Shown: piece after piece, positions 1 through 5,140 of the stretch
Layout: every line of letters begins with the position of its first letter
Numbering within the stretch: the first letter of the stretch is position 1
NCBI GenBank assembly: GCA_023428515.1
Contig: JAEYXI010000392.1
Span: 1 to 5,967, forward strand
Origin: Pseudomonadota bacterium
GTDB lineage: Bacteria; Pseudomonadota; Alphaproteobacteria; Rhizobiales; Rhizobiaceae
DNA: 5,967 nt
Reading direction: 5' to 3'
Program-made: the position numbers and the translations under genes
Notes under the pieces: generated by a model
Databases searched by the model: none
The model's input: the letters and a program-made list of their open reading frames with translations, nothing else
Told to the model about the DNA's origin: nothing

Positions 1-882
1 CGTCGGGTCCCAGAACGATTCGCTCATCACCAGGATGATGTCGGGCCTGTCCTCGGGCATCGACACGCCGGTCGGGCCGGGGCGGATCTCGTCCAGCACG
101 TCGTCCTCGTAACTCGGCGGGGCGAGGACCTTTGCCATCGGCATGTTGAGCGCGAAGGCGATGGCGAAGCCGTTCGACGCGTAATTCTCCTTCTGGTCCC
201 ACATGATCGGGATGATCTGCAGACGGTCGCGCGTCCACGAGAAGGTGGCGAAATCCATGATGGAGACGAAGAAGGCGAGCGCCGGCAGCACGACGGCGAG
301 CCTCGCCATGCGCATCCGCCAGCGGATCGGCGGGAAGCGCCGGCGCCAATAGCGCCAGAGCGCGAAGAGCAGAAGCACGGCCACGGCGCCGCCGACGCCG
401 ATGGCGACCGCCGTCATCGGCCGTTCCTTGACCAGCAGCGGCGTCAGTTCGACGATCTGGCGCGAATAGAGGAAGTCGGTCGGGTAAAGCGGATCGCCGA
501 GATAGAGCGACTTCTGGTGGCCGATTGCCGCAAGCAGAAGCGCGACGGGCGCGATGAACAATATGCCGTTGTGGCGGCGCCCGAAAAGGGCGTCGAAACC
601 GACCAGAAGCAGGGTGAAGAGCACGATCGTCGTCCAGCCCGGTCGGAACGGCTGCTGGAAGAAATCGAGCGTCTGCTGCAGCGAACCGCGCGCGATGAGC
701 TCGATCAAGAAGACGAGGACCGTCGAAAGCAGGATCGAAACGAAAAGCGAACCGGCGCATTCGAGCGACCTTCGCTCGCGCCAGCGCTTCCGCCGCCGGA
801 CGCTGGTTTCTCCCGCCTCCGGCGATATGACAGCACTCTGCTTTGCCAACTCAAAGTCCTCGATGCGTCCTAGAACTGTCAT
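1..882 (-). CDS. LTA synthase/MdoB-like phosphoglycerol transferase (sulfatase fold), N-terminal part
   Basis: This is an open reading frame of 294 codons from ATG at 882-880 to the window edge, so the C-terminal catalytic domain is mostly missing. Hydrophobic stretches at about residues 44-63, 83-100, 105-121, 156-176 and 193-212 give roughly five membrane segments, the usual layout of LtaS/MdoB-type enzymes. An extracytoplasmic domain then begins, and RPDIILVMSESFWDPT (279-294) matches the start of the sulfatase-like domain; E288 corresponds to the metal-binding glutamate of LtaS. The nucleophilic threonine lies outside the window. Family members transfer phosphoglycerol from phosphatidylglycerol to envelope glycans. 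In a rhizobial-type bacterium, periplasmic or cyclic glucans are plausible acceptors, but the substrate is inferred. The ATG has only a poorly placed ribosome site (AGGTGG directly against it); a TTG at 849-847 is a rival start. The gene is divergent from fabD. Family call is fairly sure, exact function is not. Confidence 0.82.
   Translation of the reverse strand, partial: MTVLGRIEDFELAKQSAVISPEAGETSVRRRKRWRERRSLECAGSLFVSILLSTVLVFLIELIARGSLQQTLDFFQQPFRPGWTTIVLFTLLLVGFDALFGRRHNGILFIAPVALLLAAIGHQKSLYLGDPLYPTDFLYSRQIVELTPLLVKERPMTAVAIGVGGAVAVLLLFALWRYWRRRFPPIRWRMRMARLAVVLPALAFFVSIMDFATFSWTRDRLQIIPIMWDQKENYASNGFAIAFALNMPMAKVLAPPSYEDDVLDEIRPGPTGVSMPEDRPDIILVMSESFWDPT
857..861 (-). promoter_or_regulatory. 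Candidate ribosome binding site for an alternative TTG start
   Basis: On the minus strand GAGGA lies seven bases before a TTG (849-847) that is in frame with the phosphoglycerol-transferase-like gene. This spacing is better than that of any site before the ATG at 882, so the true protein could start 11 residues later. Both starts lie ahead of the first membrane segment, so the predicted topology is unchanged. Confidence 0.3.
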
Positions 883-976
883 CCACCTGTCATGGTTCCT
901 TCACAAAAAGCCAGTCCCTGTGTCGGAAATGAGAAGCCGGCGTCATTTTTTTTACGCTGTATTCCGCCCACATGGA

Positions 977-997
977 GGATGAATGGGGGATGAACGG
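977..997. repeat. Short direct repeat with 11-bp period in the divergent intergenic region
   Basis: GGATGAATGG (977-986) and GGATGAACGG (988-997) match at nine of ten positions and start 11 bp apart, about one helical turn. They lie between the two divergent genes and upstream of the nested inverted repeat before fabD. Such spacing can suit a regulator binding one face of the helix, but the repeat is short and could be chance. Confidence 0.3.
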
Positions 998-1001
998 CGC
1001 G

Positions 1002-1046
1002 CGACTGCCCTTGACTTGGTCAAGCTGCTTGTTTCACAGGCAGTCG
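1002..1046 (+). promoter_or_regulatory. Nested inverted repeat upstream of fabD (possible operator or leader hairpin)
   Basis: CGACTGCC (1002-1009) and GGCAGTCG (1039-1046) are perfect 8-bp inverted copies. Inside them, directly next to the left arm, CTTGAC (1010-1015) and GTCAAG (1019-1024) form a second perfect 6-bp inverted repeat around TTG. In RNA the inner hairpin could stack on the outer stem. The inner repeat also holds TTGACT (1011-1016), a good -35 match, but no convincing -10 follows at the right spacing. The element ends 25 bases before the fabD start. Whether it acts as DNA operator, promoter part or RNA structure cannot be decided from sequence. Confidence 0.4.
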
Positions 1047-1071
1047 TCGCAACGAAACCGAGACCTTCAGA

Positions 1072-2013
1072 ATGGCCATCGCATTTACCTTTCCGGGGCA
1101 GGGCAGCCAGGCCGTCGGCATGGGCAAGGATCTTGCCGAAGCGTTCCCCGAGGCCCGGAAAGTGTTCGACGAGGTCGACGAGGCGCTCGGTGAAAAGCTG
1201 TCGAAGCTGATCTGGGAAGGCCCTGAGGAGACGCTGACGCTGACAGCCAACGCCCAGCCGGCGCTGATGGCGGTCTCGATGGCGGCGATCCGCGCGCTGG
1301 AATCCAGAGGTTTTGCCCTGAAGAACAAGGTTTCCTACGTCGCGGGACATTCGCTAGGCGAATATTCCGCGCTCGCTGCGGCCGGCATGTTCTCGATCGG
1401 CGACGCGGCGAAGCTGCTGCGCATCCGCGGCAACGCCATGCAGGCCGCGGTTCCGGCCGGCGGCGGCGCCATGGCCGCGATCCTCGGGCTGGAGGAGCCG
1501 GACGTAGCCGCCGCCTGCGCCGACGCTGCTCAAGATTCGGTCTGCCAGATCGCCAATGACAATGGCGGCGGCCAGCTCGTGATTTCAGGTGAAAAGGCGG
1601 CCGTCGAGCGCGCCGCCAAACTCTGCACCGATAAGGGCGCCAAGCGCGCGCTGATGCTGCAGGTGTCCGCGCCGTTCCACTCCGCACTGATGGCGCCCGC
1701 CGCCGACGCGATGCGCGAAGCGCTGGCGACGGTCGCCAAGAACGCGCCGGCCGTGCCTGTCGTCTCGAACGTCGCCGTCGCACCGTTGAGCGACCCCGAC
1801 GAGATCGCAAAACGGCTGGTCGAGCAGGTCACTGGCCGTGTGCGCTGGCGCGAAACCGTCGAATGGTTCGGCGCCAACGGCGTGACCGCGCTCTACGAAG
1901 TCGGCGCCGGCAAGGTGCTTTCCGGGCTGGCACGCCGCATCAACCGCGACATTTCCACGGCATCGGTCGGCACGCCCGCGGACGTCGAGGCAGCGCTGGC
2001 GGCCCTTGCCTGA
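1072..2013 (+). CDS. fabD: Malonyl-CoA:ACP transacylase FabD
   Basis: The enzyme moves malonyl groups from CoA to acyl carrier protein, making the extender unit for cytoplasmic type II fatty acid synthesis. The 313-residue protein is full length (E. coli FabD has 309). FPGQGSQ at residues 7-13 forms the N-terminal oxyanion-hole region, and GHSLGE at 92-97 carries the nucleophile S94. R119 (in RIRG), H203 (in PFHS) and Q252 (in EQVT) align with E. coli R117, H201 and Q250, so the active site is complete. The start at 1072 gives the standard FabD N-terminus; GAGA at 1060-1063 is a weak ribosome site eight bases upstream. It is the first plus-strand gene of the fatty acid cluster. It is followed not by fabG, as is usual, but by a toxin-antitoxin pair. 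Confidence 0.97.
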   Translation: MAIAFTFPGQGSQAVGMGKDLAEAFPEARKVFDEVDEALGEKLSKLIWEGPEETLTLTANAQPALMAVSMAAIRALESRGFALKNKVSYVAGHSLGEYSALAAAGMFSIGDAAKLLRIRGNAMQAAVPAGGGAMAAILGLEEPDVAAACADAAQDSVCQIANDNGGGQLVISGEKAAVERAAKLCTDKGAKRALMLQVSAPFHSALMAPAADAMREALATVAKNAPAVPVVSNVAVAPLSDPDEIAKRLVEQVTGRVRWRETVEWFGANGVTALYEVGAGKVLSGLARRINRDISTASVGTPADVEAALAALA

Positions 2014-2018
2014 TCAGC

Positions 2019-2047
2019 TTGAGTTGCCGAACTCCAGAGCGTATATG
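2019..2047 (+). promoter_or_regulatory. Predicted promoter of the toxin-antitoxin module
   Basis: TTGAGT (2019-2024) and TATATG (2042-2047) are separated by exactly 17 bases, a good housekeeping-sigma arrangement and the clearest promoter-like sequence in the window. It begins six bases after the fabD stop codon. The -10 element overlaps the palindrome at 2045-2062, and transcription would start near 2054, inside it. That layout is expected for an autorepressed toxin-antitoxin operon. Confidence 0.6.
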
Positions 2048-2062
2048 AATACATGTATTCAT
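2045..2062. promoter_or_regulatory. 18-bp perfect palindrome, probable antitoxin operator
   Basis: ATGAATACATGTATTCAT is a perfect 18-bp inverted repeat with no spacer, AT-rich in an otherwise GC-rich region. It overlaps the predicted -10 element and lies 10 bases before the preferred antitoxin start. Ribbon-helix-helix antitoxins bind such palindromes as dimers to repress their own operon, so autoregulatory binding is a direct inference from position and symmetry. Confidence 0.65.
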
Positions 2063-2066
2063 GAGG
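2063..2066 (+). promoter_or_regulatory. Ribosome binding site deciding the antitoxin start
   Basis: GAGG lies six bases before the ATG at 2073. The other in-frame ATG, at 2061, has no ribosome site, lies partly within the palindrome and would be only a few bases from the predicted transcription start. This favours 2073 as the start. Confidence 0.5.
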
Positions 2067-2072
2067 CTCGAT

Positions 2073-2294
2073 ATGCCCACTTCCGTCAGACTGTCCGACG
2101 AAACCGAAAAGCGCCTGGACGCGCTTTCGGCAAAGACCGGTCGCAGCAAAGCCTTTTATCTGCGCGAGATGATCGAGCGCGGATTGGAGGATATGGAGGA
2201 TTACTACCTCGCCGCGGAAGTGATGGAACGCATCAAGCGCGGCGAGGAAGAGGTGATATCGAGCGAGGAATTCTGGCGTGGCTTGGACGCTTGA
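2073..2294 (+). CDS. RelB-like ribbon-helix-helix antitoxin
   Basis: This 73-residue protein resembles ribbon-helix-helix antitoxins of the RelB/CopG type. A DNA-binding beta strand is seen in TSVRLSD (residues 3-9), followed by helix A (about 9-22), the turn TGRSK (22-26) and a long helix B (about 27-46). The acidic C-terminal part (about 47-73, ending EEFWRGLDA) should wrap around and neutralise the toxin. The strand would insert into the major groove of the palindrome just upstream, giving autorepression. An upstream in-frame ATG at 2061 would add MRLD, but the ribosome site favours 2073. The last 17 bases overlap the toxin gene, the usual arrangement for translationally coupled pairs. GC in this module is visibly lower than in the neighbouring fab genes, consistent with acquisition. 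The family call is strong; the exact subfamily name is not certain. Confidence 0.87.
   Translation: MPTSVRLSDETEKRLDALSAKTGRSKAFYLREMIERGLEDMEDYYLAAEVMERIKRGEEEVISSEEFWRGLDA
2265..2269 (+). promoter_or_regulatory. Ribosome binding site for the GTG-initiated toxin
   Basis: GAGGA lies inside the antitoxin coding sequence, eight bases before the GTG at 2278. It supports this GTG as the toxin start and a translationally coupled design in which antitoxin and toxin are made from one message. Confidence 0.6.
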
Positions 2295-2544
2295 ATATTC
2301 TCGCACGGCCCGCAAGTTCATCGAAAAACTCGATTCTCAAACACAACGCCGCATCCACGCCCTGATGGAGGGCCGGATTGCTTTTCTCGACAATCCGCGC
2401 GATGCCGGCAAACCACTGAAAGGACCGCTCGCGACCTTTTGGGTGTATCGCGTCGGAGATTATCGCATCATCTGCGATATGCAGGACGACAGGCTCGTGA
2501 TCCTGGTTGTGACCATCGGCCACCGTGGTGACGTTTACAGGTGA
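2278..2544 (+). CDS. RelE/ParE-superfamily toxin (RelE-like)
   Basis: The 88-residue protein has the size and pattern of RelE toxins, which cleave mRNA on the ribosome and are neutralised by their antitoxin. The N-terminal strand and two helices are in WTLEYSRTARKFIEKLDSQT (residues 3-22) and the following 25 residues. NPRDAGKPLKG (39-49) is the basic linker typical of the family. The sheet core contains YRVGDYRIICDM (57-68), with R63 matching RelE R61, and the C-terminus GHRGDVYR (81-88) carries R83 and Y87, matching RelE R81 and Y87. The basic and tyrosine residues argue for an active mRNA interferase rather than a ParE-type gyrase inhibitor, but the two groups share the fold. Start is GTG with a good ribosome site; the gene overlaps the antitoxin by 17 bases and ends 23 bases before fabG, with no terminator between. 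The frame appears intact. Confidence 0.9.
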   Translation: MAWTLEYSRTARKFIEKLDSQTQRRIHALMEGRIAFLDNPRDAGKPLKGPLATFWVYRVGDYRIICDMQDDRLVILVVTIGHRGDVYR

Positions 2545-2567
2545 CCTCAACTCAATAGGAAACAACA

Positions 2568-3305
2568 ATGTTCGAACTGACCGGCCGCAAGGCACTCGTG
2601 ACAGGCGCTTCGGGCGGCATCGGCGAAGCGATCGCCGAGGCGCTGCATGCACAGGGCGCGATCGTCGGCCTGCACGGCACGAAGGTGGAGAAGCTCGAGG
2701 CTCTCGCATCCAAGCTGGGCGACCGGGTAAAACTGTTTCCCGCCAACCTGTCGAATCGCGACGAGGTGAAGGCGCTGGGCCAGAAGGCCGAGGCCGATCT
2801 CGAAGGCGTCGACAACCTGGTCAACAATGCCGGCATCACCAAGGACGGCCTGTTCGTGCGCATGTCGGACGACGATTGGGACCAGGTGCTGGAGGTGAAC
2901 CTCACCGCCGTTTTCCGCCTGACGCGCGAACTGACGCACCCGATGATGCGCCGCCGTTTCGGCCGCATCGTCAACATCACCTCCGTCGTCGGCGTCACCG
3001 GCAATCCCGGCCAGACCAATTATTGCGCCTCCAAGGCCGGCATAATCGGCTTTTCGAAGTCGCTGGCGCAGGAGATCGCCACTCGCTCGATCACAGTGAA
3101 CTGCGTCGCGCCGGGCTTCATCGAATCGGCCATGACCGACAAGCTGAACGACAAGCAGAAAGAAGCGATCATGGGCGCGATTCCCACGAAGCGCATGGGA
3201 ACCAGCGCCGAGGTCGCGTCGGCCGTGGCATACCTTGCTTCCAACGAGGCCGGTTACGTGACGGGGCAGACCATCCACGTCAACGGCGGCATGGCCATGA
3301 TCTGA
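2568..3305 (+). CDS. fabG: 3-oxoacyl-ACP reductase FabG
   Basis: FabG is the NADPH-dependent reductase that converts 3-oxoacyl-ACP to 3-hydroxyacyl-ACP in each elongation cycle. The 245 residues match the family length. The short-chain dehydrogenase features are all present: TGASGGIG (12-19) in the Rossmann fold, NNAG (86-89), and the catalytic tetrad N111, S139, Y152 and K156 (YCASK). R130 and R173 match the positions used by E. coli FabG to dock ACP. The C-terminus GQTIHVNGGMAMI is typical. AGGA at 2557-2560 lies seven bases before the ATG. Only 23 bases separate it from the toxin gene and no terminator is visible there, so it may be transcribed both from upstream of fabD and from the toxin-antitoxin promoter. 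A terminator-like structure follows the gene. Confidence 0.97.
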   Translation: MFELTGRKALVTGASGGIGEAIAEALHAQGAIVGLHGTKVEKLEALASKLGDRVKLFPANLSNRDEVKALGQKAEADLEGVDNLVNNAGITKDGLFVRMSDDDWDQVLEVNLTAVFRLTRELTHPMMRRRFGRIVNITSVVGVTGNPGQTNYCASKAGIIGFSKSLAQEIATRSITVNCVAPGFIESAMTDKLNDKQKEAIMGAIPTKRMGTSAEVASAVAYLASNEAGYVTGQTIHVNGGMAMI

Positions 3306-3314
3306 AAGCCGGGG

Positions 3315-3365
3315 TCCCCAAGCTCATCCACAGGCGGCTTTTCGCCTTGGACCTCGGGGATTTTT
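3315..3365 (+). terminator. Terminator-like branched hairpin after fabG
   Basis: TCCCC (3315-3319) pairs with GGGGA (3356-3360), followed directly by TTTTT (3361-3365). Inside, AGGCG (3332-3336) pairs with CGCCT (3343-3347) around a six-base loop, and CCA (3328-3330) pairs with TGG (3348-3350) across one bulged C. The outer stem plus T-run fits an intrinsic terminator, though the interior is looser than in a classic one. It may be a partial terminator or attenuator between fabG and acpP. Confidence 0.42.
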
Positions 3366-3446
3366 CGTGTAATGCGCCACCAACCCGGCGATTTCTGGGG
3401 AATAAGGCGCAGGTCGCCGAGTTCCCGGCGCGCCGATCTTTAGAGC

Positions 3447-3475
3447 TTGATTAGCGTCATTCCGGCGGCTAACCA
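3447..3475 (+). promoter_or_regulatory. Weak candidate promoter for acpP
   Basis: The 202-base gap between fabG and acpP is large for this cluster and contains TTGATT (3447-3452), followed 17 bases later by TAACCA (3470-3475). The -35 match is fair and the -10 match poor. A separate acpP promoter makes sense because ACP is needed in much larger amounts than the enzymes, but this exact site is a guess. Apart from this and the hairpin, I see no small gene in the gap. Confidence 0.22.
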
Positions 3476-3507
3476 AGGCAGACATCAATGAAGGCGAGGA
3501 TGCCCAA

Positions 3508-3744
3508 ATGAGTGACACCGCAGAGCGCGTCAAGAAGATCGTTGTCGAACATCTCGGCGTTGACGCCGAAAAGGTGACCGAGCAGGCGAGCTTCATCGAT
3601 GACCTCGGCGCCGACAGCCTCGACACGGTCGAACTCGTCATGGCGTTCGAAGAGGAATTCGGGGTCGAGATCCCTGACGACGCCGCCGAGACGATCCTGA
3701 CCGTCGGCGACGCCGTGAAGTACATCGACAAGGCTTCGGCCTGA
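3508..3744 (+). CDS. acpP: Acyl carrier protein AcpP
   Basis: AcpP is the small acidic cytoplasmic protein that carries acyl chains on a 4'-phosphopantetheine arm through all steps of fatty acid synthesis, and donates acyl groups for lipid A and phospholipids. The 78 residues match the family. The attachment motif [10 protein letters not shown] (34-43) places the phosphopantetheine on S37, and the acidic helix II that follows ([13 protein letters not shown]) is the surface recognised by partner enzymes. GAGGA at 3496-3500 lies seven bases before the ATG, one of the best ribosome sites in the window, consistent with high expression. The gene is 37 bases ahead of fabF, probably in one transcript with it. 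Confidence 0.98.
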   Translation: MSDTAERVKKIVVEHLGVDAEKVTEQASFIDDLGADSLDTVELVMAFEEEFGVEIPDDAAETILTVGDAVKYIDKASA

Positions 3745-3781
3745 GCATTCCTGCGTTTCCGGCAGTCCAGGGGCACCAGCT

Positions 3782-5044
3782 ATGCGGCGTGTCGTCGTCA
3801 CCGGCATGGGTCTCGTCTCGCCTTTCGGGGCGGGCGTCGATCACAGCTGGAAGGAACTGCTGAGCGGGCGAAGCGCCTGCACGCGCATCACTAGGTTCGA
3901 TGTTTCGGACTACGCCGCGAAGATCGCTCATTCGGTCCCGCGCGGCGATGGCTCCAACGGCACGTTCAATCCCGAGAGCGTGCTGGAGCCGAAGGAACTC
4001 AGAAAGATCACCGACTTCATCGTCTACGGCATTGCGGCCGCCGACGAGGCTCTGAAGAGTTCCGGCTGGGAGCCTAAGACCGAGGAAGAGCGCTGCGCCA
4101 CCGGCGTCCTGATGGGCTCCGGCATCGGCGGGCTTGACGGCATCGCCGAGAACGCGATCATCCTCAAGGAGCGCGGCCCGCGCCGCATCAGCCCATTCTT
4201 CGTCCCCGCCAACATCATCAACCTGATCTCCGGCCAGATCTCGATCCGCCACGGGCTGAAAGGCCCGAACCATGCGGTCGTCACCGCCTGCTCGACCGGC
4301 GCGCATGCGATCGGCGACGCCGCGCGGCTGATCATCTTCGGCGACGCGGACGTCATGGTGGCCGGCGGTTCTGAAGCGCCGATCACGCCGCTTGGCGTTG
4401 CCGGCTTCGCCGCCTGCCGCGCGCTGTCCACCGAGCGCAACGACGAGCCCGAGAAGGCTTCGCGCCCCTATGACCGCGACCGCGACGGTTTTGTCCTGGG
4501 CGAAGGCGCTGGCGCCGTCGTGCTTGAAGAGCTGGAGCACGCCAAGGCGCGCGGCGCGACGATCTATGCCGAAGTGGTCGGCTACGGCCTCACCGGCGAC
4601 GCCTACCACATCACCGCCCCTTCGGAGGACGGCGACGGTGCTTTCCGCTGCATGACCGCGGCCTTGAAGCGCGCCAAGCTGACGCCGGCCGACATCGACT
4701 ACATCAACGCGCATGGCACCTCGACGATGGCCGACACGATCGAGCTCGGCGCCGTCGAACGGCTTGCCGGCAACGCCGCGTCGAAGATCTCGATGTCGTC
4801 GACCAAGTCGTCGATCGGCCATCTGCTCGGCGGAGCCGGTGCGGTGGAGGCGGTTTTCTCGCTGCTCGCCATCCGCGACAACATCGCGCCGCCGACCATC
4901 AACCTCGATAATCCCGAGCGCGAGACGGCGATCGACCTCGTCCCCAACAAGCCGCGCCAGCGCCAGATCGACGTCGCGCTGTCCAACTCCTTCGGTTTCG
5001 GGGGGACCAACGCCTCCCTCGTGTTCCAGCGTTACAACGGCTGA
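3782..5044 (+). CDS. fabF: 3-oxoacyl-ACP synthase II FabF
   Basis: FabF condenses malonyl-ACP with acyl-ACP to lengthen fatty acids by two carbons, and in many bacteria controls chain length and unsaturated fatty acid (cis-vaccenate) formation. The 420-residue protein is complete and has the thiolase-fold catalytic set: C170 in VTACSTGAH, H311 in NAHGTST and H347 in STKSSIGHLLG, with K342 also conserved. NSFGFGGTN (402-410) is the gating loop near the C-terminus. The N-terminus RRVVVTGMGLVSPFG is typical, and AGGGG at 3769-3773 lies eight bases before the ATG. It follows acpP by 37 bases, so the two are likely co-transcribed. Its stop codon lies within the stem of a terminator-like hairpin. 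Confidence 0.97.
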   Translation: MRRVVVTGMGLVSPFGAGVDHSWKELLSGRSACTRITRFDVSDYAAKIAHSVPRGDGSNGTFNPESVLEPKELRKITDFIVYGIAAADEALKSSGWEPKTEEERCATGVLMGSGIGGLDGIAENAIILKERGPRRISPFFVPANIINLISGQISIRHGLKGPNHAVVTACSTGAHAIGDAARLIIFGDADVMVAGGSEAPITPLGVAGFAACRALSTERNDEPEKASRPYDRDRDGFVLGEGAGAVVLEELEHAKARGATIYAEVVGYGLTGDAYHITAPSEDGDGAFRCMTAALKRAKLTPADIDYINAHGTSTMADTIELGAVERLAGNAASKISMSSTKSSIGHLLGGAGAVEAVFSLLAIRDNIAPPTINLDNPERETAIDLVPNKPRQRQIDVALSNSFGFGGTNASLVFQRYNG

Positions 5045-5068
5045 GTTCGCTCAGCCGCCGCGATTTTT
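5038..5068 (+). terminator. Intrinsic terminator overlapping the fabF stop codon
   Basis: CGGCTGAG (5038-5045) and CTCAGCCG (5050-5057) form a perfect 8-bp stem with a TTCG loop, followed after six bases by TTTTT (5064-5068). The fabF stop codon TGA (5042-5044) sits in the left arm, so ribosomes finishing fabF would cover the stem. The gap between stem and T-run is longer than ideal, so read-through into mltG is likely. Confidence 0.6.
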
Positions 5069-5140
5069 GCCATATTCGGACTTAGGCTGCGGCCTGCGCT
5101 CTCGGGGGAGAGTCGATCCGACAGACAGAATTGAGGCGAC

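Noticed and set aside
935..953. GCCGGC followed by a run of eight T as a terminator
   Set aside because: The six-base palindrome has no loop and cannot form a proper hairpin, and on the plus strand no gene ends nearby that would need a terminator.
517..982. Two plus-strand frames opposite the phosphoglycerol-transferase-like gene
   Set aside because: They are antisense to a frame with membrane segments and the conserved sulfatase-domain motif, and their own translations are charged and featureless.
972..1210. Possible small leader peptides in the fabD upstream region (ATGs at 972, 983 and 990)
   Set aside because: The frames run out of phase into fabD, contain no recognisable peptide and overlap the inverted repeats. 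A G-rich stretch near the ATGs resembles a ribosome site but is not enough.
2061..2072. Antitoxin start at ATG 2061
   Set aside because: There is no ribosome site before it, it overlaps the operator palindrome and would be almost leaderless. The ATG at 2073 has GAGG at good spacing.
3426..3435. Palindrome CGGCGCGCCG in the fabG-acpP gap
   Set aside because: It is a short GC-only palindrome expected by chance in GC-rich DNA, with no loop or T-run.
2525..3454. Plus-strand open frame of 309 codons overlapping fabG
   Set aside because: It is fabG read in another frame, with Arg/Gly-rich low-complexity sequence; FabG itself is complete in its own frame.
3440..3454. CtrA-like site TTAG-N7-TTAG upstream of acpP
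   Set aside because: The CtrA consensus is TTAA-N7-TTAA, so both half-sites mismatch. Nothing else links this position to cell-cycle control.
3638..4822. Long minus-strand open frame of 394 codons opposite acpP and fabF
   Set aside because: It lies antisense to two unmistakable genes with intact motifs. Long antisense frames are common in GC-rich coding DNA, and its translation is rich in Arg, Ala, Gly and Asp with no recognisable domain.
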